From assembly GCF_034258515.1 (NCBI RefSeq), contig NZ_CP139438.1:1488001-1552000 (forward strand): a stretch of DNA of 64,000 bases. Reading direction: 5' to 3'. The DNA is from Pseudarthrobacter oxydans (GTDB taxonomy: Bacteria; Actinomycetota; Actinomycetes; Actinomycetales; Micrococcaceae). Below, in pieces: positions 22,993 to 32,241 of the stretch (the stretch's first letter is position 1; every line of letters begins with the position of its first letter). A program made the translations under genes and the position numbers. The notes under the pieces are model-generated. The model saw only the letters and a program-made list of their open reading frames with translations. It did no database searches and was not told where the DNA came from.

Positions 22993-24492
22993 GTGCTGGT
23001 ATTACTTGGATTCGCCATGATCGCGGTATTCATGGTGCTGATCATGACGAAGAAGTTGACGCCAGTGCTGGCGTTGATCATCGTCCCGACTGTTTTCGGT
23101 CTTTTCGCCGGCGCCGGCCTGGGCATCGGCGACATGGCGATGGACTCCATGAAGTCCATGACCTCCACCGCGGCCCTGCTCATGTTCGCCATCATCTACT
23201 TCGGGCTGATGATCGACGTCGGGCTGTTCGATCCGCTGGTCCGGTTCATCCTCCGCAAGCTGGGCAATGACCCCGCCAAGGTTGTCCTGGGAACCGCCAT
23301 CCTCGCCGCAGCTGTGTCCCTTGACGGCGACGGCTCCACCACCTTCATCCTCACCACCGCAGCCATGCTGCCGATCTACCTCCGGCTGAAGATGAGCCCC
23401 GTGGTCCTCACCTGCGTGGCGGGCCTGGCCAACGGCACCATGAACATCGTGCCGTGGGGCGGCCCCACCGCCCGCGCCGCAAGCGCACTGAAGATCGACG
23501 TCAACGACGTCTTCGTCCCCATGATCCCGTCCCTCGTTGCGGGCATCGCCGTGGTCATGGCCTTCGCCTGGGTCCTGGGACTGCAGGAGCGCAACCGCCT
23601 CCGCGCCACGGCGCCGGAAATCTGGGCTGTGCCTGAAACCGCTGAAGGGTTCGACGGCGGCACGCATCCTTCCGGCCCTGCCGGTTCGTCCGGAACCGGC
23701 CGCGGACGCAAGGGGACCAGCCCCGGCGGAGCAGCCCCCGCCGTCGACGGTTCCGCCGGCTCCTCCGTGGCCGTCCTGGAACGCACCGAAAGTGCCGTGG
23801 ACGCACAGGAGGCGCAGGACGCACAGGACGCCGGGCTGGCTGACACGGCCCTGGACCCCAACCGCTCCACGCTCCGGCCCAAACTGTTCTGGTTCAACCT
23901 GGGCCTCACGGTGGCCGTGATGGGCATGCTCATCGCCGATCTCGTGCCCCTGCCTTACGTCTTCATGGTGGGATCGGCCATTGCCCTGCTGGTGAACTTC
24001 CCCCGCGTCAAGGACCAGGCCACGCAGATCGTGGCCCACGCGCCGTCGATCGTTGCCGTGGTCAGCATGGTCATGGCTGCGGCCGTGCTCACCGGTGTCC
24101 TGACCGGGACCGGCATGGTTGAAGCGATGTCCGCGTGGCTGGTGCAGATCATCCCTTCCAGCATGGGCCCGCTGATGGCCGTGATCACCGGCGTCCTGAG
24201 CATCCCCATGACGTTCTTCATGAGCAACGATGCCTTCTACTTCGGCGTCCTGCCCGTGCTCAGCGAGACCGCAGGCCACTATGGAATCAGCGCCGCCGAA
24301 ATGGCCCGGGCCTCCATCACCGGCCAGCCGTTCCACATGCAGAGCCCGCTGGTTCCCGCCATCCTGCTCCTGGTCTCGCTGGCGAAGGTGGACCTTGGCG
24401 ACCACCACAAGAAAGTCCTCTGGCGCAGTGCCGTAGTGTCCCTGGTCATGCTGGGAATTGGCATGCTGACTGGAGCCATCGGAATCGGTTAG
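22993..24492 (+). CDS. CitMHS family citrate-metal:H+ symporter
   Basis: The 499-residue protein is built of about 12 membrane helices and carries CitMHS landmarks: AVSLDGDGSTTFILTTAA, PWGGPTARAASAL, and the C-terminal MSNDAFYFGVLP. The family imports citrate complexed with Mg2+ or Ca2+, coupled to protons. The central cytoplasmic loop (about 215-300) is long, polar and rich in Gly, Ser, Glu and Asp; it is probably disordered. Translation starts at GTG 22993 after GAAGGAG. It lies opposite a citrate-type two-component system and is its likely target. Confidence 0.93.
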   Translation: MLVLLGFAMIAVFMVLIMTKKLTPVLALIIVPTVFGLFAGAGLGIGDMAMDSMKSMTSTAALLMFAIIYFGLMIDVGLFDPLVRFILRKLGNDPAKVVLGTAILAAAVSLDGDGSTTFILTTAAMLPIYLRLKMSPVVLTCVAGLANGTMNIVPWGGPTARAASALKIDVNDVFVPMIPSLVAGIAVVMAFAWVLGLQERNRLRATAPEIWAVPETAEGFDGGTHPSGPAGSSGTGRGRKGTSPGGAAPAVDGSAGSSVAVLERTESAVDAQEAQDAQDAGLADTALDPNRSTLRPKLFWFNLGLTVAVMGMLIADLVPLPYVFMVGSAIALLVNFPRVKDQATQIVAHAPSIVAVVSMVMAAAVLTGVLTGTGMVEAMSAWLVQIIPSSMGPLMAVITGVLSIPMTFFMSNDAFYFGVLPVLSETAGHYGISAAEMARASITGQPFHMQSPLVPAILLLVSLAKVDLGDHHKKVLWRSAVVSLVMLGIGMLTGAIGIG

Positions 24493-24542
24493 TCTGTAGC
24501 TGCCGTGCTGCCGCCATTCGTGGCGGGACCCGGCAAGAAGGT

Positions 24543-24578
24543 GCCCGTCTGACGCCCGCTGGGGGTCGTCAGACGGGC
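24543..24578 (+). terminator. Hairpin after the citrate transporter gene
   Basis: GCCCGTCTGACG and CGTCAGACGGGC form a perfect 12-bp stem with a 12-base loop. A short, weakly T-rich stretch follows. It separates the transporter gene from gatC. Confidence 0.75.
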
Positions 24579-24594
24579 ATCATCGTTTCCCCAC

Positions 24595-24600
24595 TAGAAT
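24595..24600 (+). promoter_or_regulatory. Putative -10 element of the gatCAB operon
   Basis: TAGAAT lies just after the transporter terminator and 37 bases before gatC. It would give a leader of about 30 bases with the GGGGAGA ribosome binding site in front of the ATG. No clear -35 is seen. Confidence 0.4.
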
Positions 24601-24637
24601 GGGTCGGAAATCAATTCAAACTTTGCAGGGGAGATCC

Positions 24638-24934
24638 ATGGCTGCGATCAACCGTGACGACGTCGCGCACCTCGCGCGGCTCGCTCACATTGAGATGAGT
24701 GACCAAGAGCTGGACAGGATGGCCGGCGAACTCGCCGTCATCGTTGATTCGGTCAAATCCGTCAGTCAGGCCGCTGGCGACGACGTCCCGGCCACCTCAC
24801 ACCCCATTCCGCTGAGCAACGTGTTCCGCGAAGACGTTGTGGGCCACACCTTCACGGCGGAGCAGGCACTCTCCGGGGCGCCGGACTCCGACGACAACCG
24901 TTTCAAGGTCCCGGCAATCCTGGATGAGGCATAA
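24638..24934 (+). CDS. gatC: Asp-tRNA(Asn)/Glu-tRNA(Gln) amidotransferase subunit C
   Basis: This 98-residue protein is the small linker subunit of the GatCAB complex, which wraps around GatA and GatB. Its family features are the start [19 protein letters not shown] and the C-terminal [13 protein letters not shown]. GatCAB converts Glu-tRNA(Gln) and/or Asp-tRNA(Asn), made by non-discriminating synthetases, into the correctly charged amide forms. The ATG at 24638 follows GGGGAGA. The next gene starts 5 bases after the stop. Confidence 0.95.
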   Translation: MAAINRDDVAHLARLAHIEMSDQELDRMAGELAVIVDSVKSVSQAAGDDVPATSHPIPLSNVFREDVVGHTFTAEQALSGAPDSDDNRFKVPAILDEA

Positions 24935-24938
24935 ACCC

Positions 24939-26519
24939 ATGACTGACACGAACAAACTCATCCGCCTCTCCGCCGCCGAGCTTGCCGAAAAGCTGGCCGC
25001 CGGCGAGGTCACCTCCGTGGAGGTCACCCAGGCGTACCTGGACCGGATCGCGGAGGTGGACGGCGGCGAACGCGGCGTCAACGCGTTCCTCCACGTCAAT
25101 GCAGAGGAAGCGCTCGCCGTCGCCGCCGAGGTGGACGCCATCCGCGCCGCCGGCGGTGCGGAGGCCGAAGCGCTGCATGTCCTCGCGGGCGTGCCCATCG
25201 CCGTGAAGGACCTCATCGTCACCATCGGCCAGCCCACCACCGCGGGATCCAGGATCCTCGAAGGCTGGCACAGCCCGTACGACGCCACCGTCGTCGAGCG
25301 CCTGCGCGCCGCGAAGATGCCCATCCTGGGCAAGACCAACCTGGACGAGTTCGCCATGGGCTCCTCCACCGAGCACTCCGCCTACGGCCCCACCCGCAAC
25401 CCCTGGGACCTGGACCGCATCCCCGGCGGGTCCGGCGGCGGGTCCGCTGCCGCCGTCGCCGCCTTTGAGGCGCCCCTCGCCCTCGGCACCGATACCGGCG
25501 GGTCCATCCGCCAGCCCGGCGCCGTCACCGGCACCGTGGGCGTGAAGCCCACGTACGGCAGCGTCTCGCGCTACGGGGCCATCGCCATGGCGTCCTCGCT
25601 GGACCAGATCGGGCCGGTTTCCCGGACCGTCCTGGACTCCGCGCTCCTGCACCAGGTCATCGGCGGACACGATCCCCGCGACTCCACCTCGTTGCCGGAC
25701 CCGCTCGCCGACCTCGTCGCCGCTGCCAGGACCGGCAACGTTGAAGGCCTGCGGATCGGCATCATCAAGGAGCTGCACGGCGAGGGCTACCAGGCCGGCG
25801 TCGAAAACCGCTTCAATGACGCCCTGGAACTCCTCAAGGAGGCCGGCGCGCAGATCGTTGAGGTTTCGTGCCCCAACTTCCAGTACGCCCTGGGCGCCTA
25901 CTACCTGATCATGCCCTCCGAAGCGTCCTCCAACCTCGCCAAGTTCGACGGCGTCCGGTACGGCCTGCGCGTCCTCCCCGAAGAGGGCCCCATGACCATC
26001 GAACGCGTCATGGGTGCCACCCGCGCCGCCGGTTTCGGCGATGAGGTGAAGCGCCGCATCATCCTGGGCACCTACGCCCTGTCCGCCGGCTACTACGACG
26101 CCTACTACGGCTCGGCGCAGAAGGTCCGGACCCTGGTGCAGCGCGACTTCGAGGCAGCGTTCACGGTGGCGGACGTGCTGATCTCGCCCACCGCCCCCAC
26201 CACGGCCTTCCGCCTCGGCGAGAAGCTGGACGACCCCCTGGCCATGTACCTCAACGATGTCGCCACCATCCCGGCCAACCTGGCCGGCGTTCCCGGGCTC
26301 TCCCTGCCGGGCGGCCTGGCGGACGAGGACGGGCTGCCCGTGGGCATACAGCTGCTGGCCCCTGCCCGCGAGGACGCCCGCCTGTACCGGGTGGGCGCCG
26401 TCCTGGAATCGCTGCTCGAGGCGAAATGGGGCGGTCCGCTGCTGGCCCAGGCCCCGGCGTTGGCCGCCTCGGGGGCCGGGCCTGTCGAAACCCTTGTTGG
26501 AAGCCAGGAGGCAAAATAA
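24939..26519 (+). CDS. gatA: Asp-tRNA(Asn)/Glu-tRNA(Gln) amidotransferase subunit A
   Basis: This 526-residue amidase-signature enzyme frees ammonia from glutamine for the GatCAB reaction. The catalytic triad regions are visible: Lys in IAVKDLI, the glycine-rich serine motif [14 protein letters not shown], and the nucleophile region [13 protein letters not shown]. The ATG at 24939 gives the normal N-terminus; the frame is open further upstream inside gatC. Its TAA stop overlaps the gatB start (TAATG), so the two subunits are coupled. Confidence 0.97.
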   Translation: MTDTNKLIRLSAAELAEKLAAGEVTSVEVTQAYLDRIAEVDGGERGVNAFLHVNAEEALAVAAEVDAIRAAGGAEAEALHVLAGVPIAVKDLIVTIGQPTTAGSRILEGWHSPYDATVVERLRAAKMPILGKTNLDEFAMGSSTEHSAYGPTRNPWDLDRIPGGSGGGSAAAVAAFEAPLALGTDTGGSIRQPGAVTGTVGVKPTYGSVSRYGAIAMASSLDQIGPVSRTVLDSALLHQVIGGHDPRDSTSLPDPLADLVAAARTGNVEGLRIGIIKELHGEGYQAGVENRFNDALELLKEAGAQIVEVSCPNFQYALGAYYLIMPSEASSNLAKFDGVRYGLRVLPEEGPMTIERVMGATRAAGFGDEVKRRIILGTYALSAGYYDAYYGSAQKVRTLVQRDFEAAFTVADVLISPTAPTTAFRLGEKLDDPLAMYLNDVATIPANLAGVPGLSLPGGLADEDGLPVGIQLLAPAREDARLYRVGAVLESLLEAKWGGPLLAQAPALAASGAGPVETLVGSQEAK

Positions 26520-28027
26520 TGAACACTGAAGCAATCCTGAGCTTCGAAGAGGCCATGGAGAAGTACGATCCCGTCCTGGGGTTCGAGGTCCACGTTGAAC
26601 TCAACACCAAGACCAAGATGTTCTCCTCCGCCCCGAACGTTTTCGGCGACGAGCCCAACACCAACGTCAACGAGGTGGACCTTGGCTTGCCGGGCGTCCT
26701 GCCGGTGGTCAACAAAACGGCGGTGGAATCCTCCATCAAGATCGGCCTTGCCCTGAACTGCAAGATCGCCGAGAGCTGCCGGTTTGCCCGGAAGAACTAC
26801 TTCTACCCGGACACCCCCAAGAACTTCCAGACGTCCCAGTACGACGAGCCCATCGCGTACGACGGCTACCTGGACGTCGAGCTCTCGGACGGCACCGTGT
26901 TCCGCGTGGAAATCGAGCGCGCGCACATGGAGGAGGACGCCGGAAAGCTGACCCACATGGGCGGGGCCACCGGCCGCATCCACGGGGCCGATTTCTCCCT
27001 GGTGGACTACAACCGCGCCGGCGTTCCGCTGGTGGAGATCGTCACCAAGCCCATCGAGGGCGCCGGCTCCCGCGCACCGGAGCTGGCGAAGGCCTATGTG
27101 GCGGCAGTCCGCGAGATCGTCAAGAACCTGGGCGTGTCCGACGCGAAGATGGAACGCGGCAACGTCCGCTGCGACGCCAACGTGTCGCTGCGCCCGCACG
27201 GCCGCGAAAGGTTCGGCATCCGGTCCGAAACGAAGAACGTGAACTCGCTGCGCGCCGTCGAACACGCCGTCCGCTACGAGATCCAGCGCCACGCCGCCGT
27301 CCTGGACGCCGGCAACCCCGTGGTGCAGGAAACCCGCCACTGGCACGAGGACACCCGCACCACCACCTCGGGCCGGCCCAAGTCCGATGCCGACGACTAC
27401 CGCTACTTCCCGGAACCGGACCTGGTTCCCGTGGTGGCTTCCCGCGAATGGGTTGAGGAACTCCGGGCCACCCTGCCCGAGCCGCCGGCCGCCCGCCGCA
27501 AGCGCCTCCAGGCCGACTGGGGCTACTCGGACCTGGAGTTCCGCGACGTGGTCAACGCCGGCGTCATGGACGAGATCGAGGAAACCATCGCCGCCGGGGC
27601 CTCGGCCTCCGTGGCCCGCAAATGGTGGATGGGCGAGATCGTGGGCCGCGCCAAGAACGCTGACGTGGACCCGGGCCAGCTCGGCGTGCAGCCCGCCACC
27701 ATCGTGGAGCTTGCCCGCATGGTGGAGGAAGGCAAGATCAACAACAAGATGGCCTCGGAGGTGCTGGACGGTGTCCTCGCCGGCGAAGGCTCCCCGGCGG
27801 AGATCGTGGAGACGCGCGGCCTGGCCGTTGTTTCCGACGACGGGCCCCTGCTTGAGGCCATCGACGCCGCCCTGGCCGCGCAGCCCGACGTCGCGGACAA
27901 GATCCGCGGCGGCAAGGTCCAGGCCATCGGCGCGATCGTGGGCGGCGTCATGAAGGCCACCCGCGGCCAGGCCGACGCAGCCCGGGTCCGCGAGCTGATC
28001 CTGGAGAAGCTGGGCGTCACCGCCTAA
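26519..28027 (+). CDS. gatB: Asp-tRNA(Asn)/Glu-tRNA(Gln) amidotransferase subunit B
   Basis: This 502-residue subunit carries the kinase/transamidase active site and the tRNA-binding tail of GatCAB. Visible signatures are [16 protein letters not shown] near the N-terminus, the zinc-site region, [17 protein letters not shown] [17 protein letters not shown], and the C-terminal YqeY-like tail ([18 protein letters not shown]). The start codon is shared with the gatA stop (TAATG), preceded by GGAGGC. A strong palindromic terminator follows. Confidence 0.97.
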   Translation: MNTEAILSFEEAMEKYDPVLGFEVHVELNTKTKMFSSAPNVFGDEPNTNVNEVDLGLPGVLPVVNKTAVESSIKIGLALNCKIAESCRFARKNYFYPDTPKNFQTSQYDEPIAYDGYLDVELSDGTVFRVEIERAHMEEDAGKLTHMGGATGRIHGADFSLVDYNRAGVPLVEIVTKPIEGAGSRAPELAKAYVAAVREIVKNLGVSDAKMERGNVRCDANVSLRPHGRERFGIRSETKNVNSLRAVEHAVRYEIQRHAAVLDAGNPVVQETRHWHEDTRTTTSGRPKSDADDYRYFPEPDLVPVVASREWVEELRATLPEPPAARRKRLQADWGYSDLEFRDVVNAGVMDEIEETIAAGASASVARKWWMGEIVGRAKNADVDPGQLGVQPATIVELARMVEEGKINNKMASEVLDGVLAGEGSPAEIVETRGLAVVSDDGPLLEAIDAALAAQPDVADKIRGGKVQAIGAIVGGVMKATRGQADAARVRELILEKLGVTA

Positions 28028-28042
28028 CCTCCTCCCATCCCA

Positions 28043-28108
28043 ACCGGGTAGCGCGAAGTGTCGTTTTGAACGCTCATAACGACACTTGGCGCTACCCGGT
28101 TTTTCTTT
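28043..28108 (+). terminator. Terminator of gatCAB; palindromic repeat family A, copy 1
   Basis: A 23-bp stem with one mismatch pairs 28043-28065 with 28078-28100, followed by TTTTTCTTT, so it should work as an intrinsic terminator. The core (GTAGCGC, AAGTGTCGTT and their complements) matches two other palindromes at 28841 and 55188, so this is a repeat family rather than a one-off hairpin. Confidence 0.85.
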
Positions 28109-28171
28109 AAGTACTCAGGTGCGTGCGCCGCGAAAGTACTTATGTTCACTGGCTGGACGCGGTCCTACACT
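28109..28171 (+). promoter_or_regulatory. Possible promoter/operator before the secreted DUF5666-like gene
   Basis: AAGTACT (28109-28115) and AGTACTT (28135-28141) form a 7-bp inverted repeat with a 19-base gap. A -10-like TACACT (28166-28171) follows, about 70 bases before the gene start. Regulator unknown. Confidence 0.3.
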
Positions 28172-28242
28172 GAAGCGCAGGACACCGGTGCGGGGAACAA
28201 ACGGGCCGGTGCCGCCGGAGATGCTGTGTGGGAGGAATGGAC

Positions 28243-28842
28243 ATGTCCGTCAGGGATCCGCTGAAGATTCGCAAGGGCCTGCTCGCCGGAGCCGTGGCCC
28301 TGACCTTGACGGGGGCCGGGGTGGCCTTTGCCTGGGCCGCCGACTCGCCGCAGCCCTCCCCGTCGCAGTCGGCGCCGGGGCAGGAGAACCGGCCGGCCAA
28401 ACCGGACAAATCCCAGCGCCCGCAGCACCTGCACAGCGAGGGCGTGGTTAAGAAAGCGGACGGCACCTTTCAAACCGTCCTGGAACAGCGCGGCACGGTG
28501 GAGTCCGTCAGCGACACCTCGATCACCGTCAAGAGCGAGGACGGCTACTCGCAGACCTACGCGGTCAACGCGGAGACGAAGATCAAGCAGGTACCTGCCC
28601 CCGCCGCCGACGGCTCGTCGGCAACGCCCGACGGCGGCAAACGGCTTAAGCCAACGGACGGAACCATCGCGGACATCGCCGCCGGCGACACGGTCCGGAT
28701 CTCCGGCGTCAGGAATGGGGACCAGGCCATGGCAGAGCGGATTGTTGAAGGTGCCGGTGAGGGTCCGGGACTCGGGCTGGGTCGGGGCCACGACAAGGGC
28801 TACGGCCACGAAAAAGGCCACGGTAAACGCCATGCAAAGTAG
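28243..28842 (+). CDS. Secreted DUF5666-like protein
   Basis: The 199-residue product has a signal peptide or N-terminal membrane anchor (about 8-33, LLAGAVALTLTGAGVAFAWA), then a Pro/Ser/Lys-rich linker. A small beta-rich domain follows (about 75-165) with the pattern GTVESVSDTSITVKSEDG...YAVNAETKI...DIAAGDTVRISGV, which is typical of DUF5666-like domains. The tail is rich in Gly, His and Lys (GHDKGYGHEKGHGK), a possible metal-binding stretch. Function is unknown. I chose the ATG at 28243 because GGAGGA lies six bases before it; in-frame starts at 28228 and 28237 are poorer. Its stop lies at the edge of a palindromic repeat. Confidence 0.75.
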   Translation: MSVRDPLKIRKGLLAGAVALTLTGAGVAFAWAADSPQPSPSQSAPGQENRPAKPDKSQRPQHLHSEGVVKKADGTFQTVLEQRGTVESVSDTSITVKSEDGYSQTYAVNAETKIKQVPAPAADGSSATPDGGKRLKPTDGTIADIAAGDTVRISGVRNGDQAMAERIVEGAGEGPGLGLGRGHDKGYGHEKGHGKRHAK

Positions 28843-28892
28843 GTAGCAGCAAGTGTCGTTTTGACCCCTCAAAACGACACTTAGTGCTACCT
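28841..28892. repeat. Palindromic repeat family A, copy 2 (bidirectional terminator)
   Basis: AGGTAGCA and AAGTGTCGTTTTGA pair with the matching right arm ending GTGCTACCT around a 6-base loop, with a mismatch or two. It lies between convergent genes (stop at 28842 on +, stop at 28900 on -), so it can serve both. Confidence 0.8.
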
Positions 28893-28899
28893 AGTTGGG

Positions 28900-29811
28900 T
28901 CAGCCCTGCTCCACCAGCCCGGCCATGATCTCCTGCAGCGCCTCGGAGACGATCGTGACCGAACGGCGCTTCAGGTTCTCCGGCCGGGCCAAAAGGTCGA
29001 TCCGGCGCCGGGTGCTGATACCGGCCAGCGGCCGGAGCACGATGTCCGGATTGAGCACCGGTCCGGCGGTATACCTCGGGAGCAGGCCCACCACGCCGCC
29101 GGCAGCAACCAGGGCCGCCACCGTGGAGTAGTCGTTGATCCGGTGGACGATGTTCGGCTCACGGCTGGAAACGGCGGCGACGGCGGACAGCACGTCGGCA
29201 GGAGAGTATCCGCTGTGGCTGGTCACCCAGGCCTCGCCGCCGACGTCGTCTGCCGTCACCGCAGCCTTGGCCGCGAGGGGATGCCCGGCCGGCAACGCCA
29301 CGTCCAGCGGTTCGTGCGCCAGTGGTATCACGGTGACCCGCTCGGCCGGCCACCGCGGGCTGTGGTCCATCCTGTGGGCGAGCACCAGGTCATAGCGTGC
29401 GGTCAGGGCGGGAAAGTCCTGCTGGGCCACGTCCTCGTCCGAGAGTTCTATGCGCGGCTGGCCCGGAGCGTCAAGGATCCGCGCCAGCGGGGCGAACACC
29501 GCCTGGCCGGCACTGTGGAACCCGCAGAGGGTCACCCGTCCGGCCGAAGAGCCGTGATAGTTGCCGATGGCGTCCCGTGCGTCGGCCATGGCACTGACGA
29601 CGGCGGCCCCGGCGTCGGCCAGCACCTGGCCTGCCTCGGTGAGGACCAGGTTGCGGCCCTCCTTGCGGGTGAGGGGAACGTCGATCTTCCGCTGCAGCAG
29701 CGCCAGTTGCTGGGACACGGCTGACGGGGTGACCATGAGGGTGTCGGCCACGGCCTTGACGCTTCCCAGGGCGCCGAGTTCCCGGAGGATTTCAAGCTGG
29801 TGGATCTCCAT
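28900..29811 (-). CDS. LysR family transcriptional regulator (likely of tdh-kbl)
   Basis: The 303-residue protein has an N-terminal winged helix-turn-helix (about 1-62: ELGALGSVKAVADTLMVTPS, then AVSQQLALLQRKI) and a periplasmic-binding-protein-like effector domain. It starts at the ATG at 29811 and is divergent from the threonine dehydrogenase gene 130 bases away, the classic arrangement for a LysR regulator and its target. The effector is unknown; threonine or a catabolite is a reasonable guess. Confidence 0.9.
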   Translation of the reverse strand: MEIHQLEILRELGALGSVKAVADTLMVTPSAVSQQLALLQRKIDVPLTRKEGRNLVLTEAGQVLADAGAAVVSAMADARDAIGNYHGSSAGRVTLCGFHSAGQAVFAPLARILDAPGQPRIELSDEDVAQQDFPALTARYDLVLAHRMDHSPRWPAERVTVIPLAHEPLDVALPAGHPLAAKAAVTADDVGGEAWVTSHSGYSPADVLSAVAAVSSREPNIVHRINDYSTVAALVAAGGVVGLLPRYTAGPVLNPDIVLRPLAGISTRRRIDLLARPENLKRRSVTIVSEALQEIMAGLVEQG

Positions 29812-29831
29812 CCCGCCAGTCTACGCATTAG

Positions 29832-29879
29832 GAAAGCTACATCGTCGATTGAGAATTCCGCTGTTGTGCTAAAGCTTTC
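29832..29879 (+). promoter_or_regulatory. Likely LysR operator region in the LysR-tdh divergent gap
   Basis: GAAAGCT (29832-29838) and AGCTTTC (29873-29879) form an inverted repeat around an A/T-rich centre in the short gap between the divergent lysR and tdh genes. The position fits a shared control site. Confidence 0.4.
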
Positions 29880-29938
29880 TCCTCGCTCTAATGGGGAAGG
29901 CAGGACATGCCATGGACATACAAAGAGTGAGGAAGCCG

Positions 29939-30985
29939 ATGAAGGCTTTGTACAAGGCCGGCCCACAGGCCGGCTTCGAACTGGTGGAGCGCCCCGAACC
30001 CGAGGCCGGCCCCGCGGACGTGAAGATCCGGGTCATGACCACCGGGATCTGCGGCACGGACCTGCACATCCAGTCCTGGGACTCTTGGGCGCAGGGGATC
30101 ATTGAAGCCCCCCTCATCCCGGGCCATGAGTTCTACGGTGAGGTGGTGGAAATCGGCGAGGACGTCCGCGACGTCAAGGTGGGTGACCGGGTCTCCGGCG
30201 AAGGCCATGTTGTCTGCGGGATCTGCCGGAACTGCCGGGCAGGCAGGCGCCAGATGTGCATCCACACCGTGAGTGTAGGTGTGCAGCGGGACGGCGCTTT
30301 CGCGGAGTATGTGGTGATCCCGGAAACCAATGTCTGGGTCCACACCGACCCCTCGGTCACCCCGGAGCTGGGCGCCATCTTCGACCCCTTCGGCAATGCA
30401 ACGCACACTGCCCTGAGCTTCCCGCTCGTGGGCGAGGACGTGCTCATCACCGGCGCCGGACCCATCGGCCTGATGGCCATCGCCGTCGCCCGCCACGCCG
30501 GCGCCCGCAAGATCGCCATCACCGACGTGTCCCGGCCCCGTCTGGACCTCGCGCGCCGGCTGGGTGCCGACCTGGCCATCGACGTCTCCACCACCCGTGT
30601 CCGGGATGCCCAGCGCAGCCTGGGCATGCGGGAGGGCTTTGACATCGGAATGGAAATGTCCGGCCACCCCGGCGCACTGCCCGAGATGATCGACAACATG
30701 AACCACGGCGGCCGGATCGCCATGCTGGGGCTGCCCAGCCAGGACATCATCATCGACTGGGGCAAGGTGGTCACCCACATGCTCACGCTCAAGGGCATCT
30801 ACGGCCGCGAAATGTATGAGACCTGGTACGCCATGAGCGCCATGCTCAGCTCCAACCCCGTGCTGCACGCCGGAATTTCCGCCGTCGTCACTGACACCCT
30901 GCCTGCCGGCCAATGGGAAAAAGGCTTCGACCTTGCCCGCAGCGGCACAGGTGGCAAAGTTGTCCTCGACTGGACCCAACTCTAA
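29939..30985 (+). CDS. tdh: L-threonine 3-dehydrogenase
   Basis: The 348-residue zinc-dependent medium-chain dehydrogenase oxidises L-threonine to 2-amino-3-ketobutyrate with NAD+. Catalytic zinc ligands Cys38 (GICGTDLHI) and His63 (GHEFYGEV) fall at the same positions as in the E. coli enzyme. The structural zinc lobe ([15 protein letters not shown]) and NAD-binding [13 protein letters not shown] are present. I place the start at ATG 29939, after GTGAGGAAG, because MKALYKAG matches the family N-terminus; ATGs at 29891 and 29912 are in frame. It forms an operon with kbl (8-base gap). Confidence 0.93.
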   Translation: MKALYKAGPQAGFELVERPEPEAGPADVKIRVMTTGICGTDLHIQSWDSWAQGIIEAPLIPGHEFYGEVVEIGEDVRDVKVGDRVSGEGHVVCGICRNCRAGRRQMCIHTVSVGVQRDGAFAEYVVIPETNVWVHTDPSVTPELGAIFDPFGNATHTALSFPLVGEDVLITGAGPIGLMAIAVARHAGARKIAITDVSRPRLDLARRLGADLAIDVSTTRVRDAQRSLGMREGFDIGMEMSGHPGALPEMIDNMNHGGRIAMLGLPSQDIIIDWGKVVTHMLTLKGIYGREMYETWYAMSAMLSSNPVLHAGISAVVTDTLPAGQWEKGFDLARSGTGGKVVLDWTQL

Positions 30986-30993
30986 GGAACGCC

Positions 30994-32202
30994 ATGTACA
31001 CCTCGATCAAGGACCAGCTGAGCACCGAGCTGGAGGACATCCGCAGCGCGGGCCTCTTCAAGACCGAACGCAGCATCAGGTCCCCGCAGTCCAGCCACAT
31101 CACGGCCGGACAGATTGGGCAGCAGGGCGCGGATGTGCTCAACTTCTGCGCCAACAACTACCTCGGCCTGGCGGACCATCCGGAGATCATCCGCGCGGCC
31201 AAGGACGCCATGGATGAGCGCGGCTTCGGCATGGCCAGCGTGCGGTTCATCTGCGGCACCCAGGACCTGCACCTGGCACTTGAATCCCGCGTCTCCCGGT
31301 TCCTCGGCACTGAGGACACCATCCTGTTCTCCAGCTGCTTCGACGCCAACGGCGGGGTGTTCGAGTCCCTGTTCGGACCGGAGGATGCCATCATCTCCGA
31401 TGCCCTGAACCACGCGTCCATCATCGACGGCATCCGCCTCTGCAAGGCGCGCCGCTACCGCTACGCCAACCAGGACATGGCCGACCTGGAGGCCAAGCTT
31501 GTGGAGGCGTCCACGCAGGACCAGCCCGCCCGCCGCAAGATCATCGTCACGGACGGGGTCTTTTCCATGGACGGGTTCCTGGCCCCGCTTGAGGCCATCT
31601 GCGACCTTGCCGAGAAGTACGACGCCATGGTGATGGTTGACGACTCGCACGCCGTCGGCTTCATGGGGCCAACCGGTGCCGGCACGCCGGAACATGCAGG
31701 CGTTTCGCACCGCGTTGACGTCTACACCGGCACGTTCGGCAAGGCGCTGGGCGGAGCATCCGGGGGCTATGTGTCCGGCCGCGCGGAAGTGGTGGCGATG
31801 CTCCGGCAGAAGGCCCGCCCGTACCTCTTCTCCAACTCGGTGGCCCCCGCAATCGTCGCCGCCACCATCAAGGCCCTGGACCTGGTGGAGAACTCGGCGG
31901 ACCTGCGGCGCACGCTCTTCGAAAACGCCGCCCTGTTCCGCCGCCGGATGACGGAGGAGGGCTTCGACCTCCTGCCCGGCGAACATGCCATTGTTCCGGT
32001 CATGTTCGGCGACGCTGTGATGGCTGCCAGGGTTGCCGACCGGATGCTGCAGCATGGCGTCTTTGTCACCGCATTCAGCTTTCCGGTGGTTCCGCGGGGT
32101 GCCGCGCGGATCCGGGTGCAGCTTTCAGCTGCGCACTCAGCGGACGACGTCGAAGCCTGCGTGCGTGCCTTCGTCGCCAGCCGGGCGGAAGTGGCAGGCT
32201 AA
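30994..32202 (+). CDS. kbl: Glycine C-acetyltransferase (2-amino-3-ketobutyrate CoA ligase)
   Basis: The 402-residue PLP enzyme splits 2-amino-3-ketobutyrate with CoA into glycine and acetyl-CoA. The family features [13 protein letters not shown], the cofactor Asp region [14 protein letters not shown], and PLP-binding Lys250 in [13 protein letters not shown] are all present; length matches the E. coli enzyme. It directly follows tdh after AAGGAA, so together they channel threonine to glycine. Confidence 0.96.
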   Translation: MYTSIKDQLSTELEDIRSAGLFKTERSIRSPQSSHITAGQIGQQGADVLNFCANNYLGLADHPEIIRAAKDAMDERGFGMASVRFICGTQDLHLALESRVSRFLGTEDTILFSSCFDANGGVFESLFGPEDAIISDALNHASIIDGIRLCKARRYRYANQDMADLEAKLVEASTQDQPARRKIIVTDGVFSMDGFLAPLEAICDLAEKYDAMVMVDDSHAVGFMGPTGAGTPEHAGVSHRVDVYTGTFGKALGGASGGYVSGRAEVVAMLRQKARPYLFSNSVAPAIVAATIKALDLVENSADLRRTLFENAALFRRRMTEEGFDLLPGEHAIVPVMFGDAVMAARVADRMLQHGVFVTAFSFPVVPRGAARIRVQLSAAHSADDVEACVRAFVASRAEVAG

Positions 32203-32241
32203 GACAGGAAGCGCCGGCACCGACTCTGCGAGGATGGAGAA

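Noticed and set aside
24903..26534. Long minus-strand frame opposite gatA
   Set aside because: Gly/Val/Asp-rich shadow without protein features.
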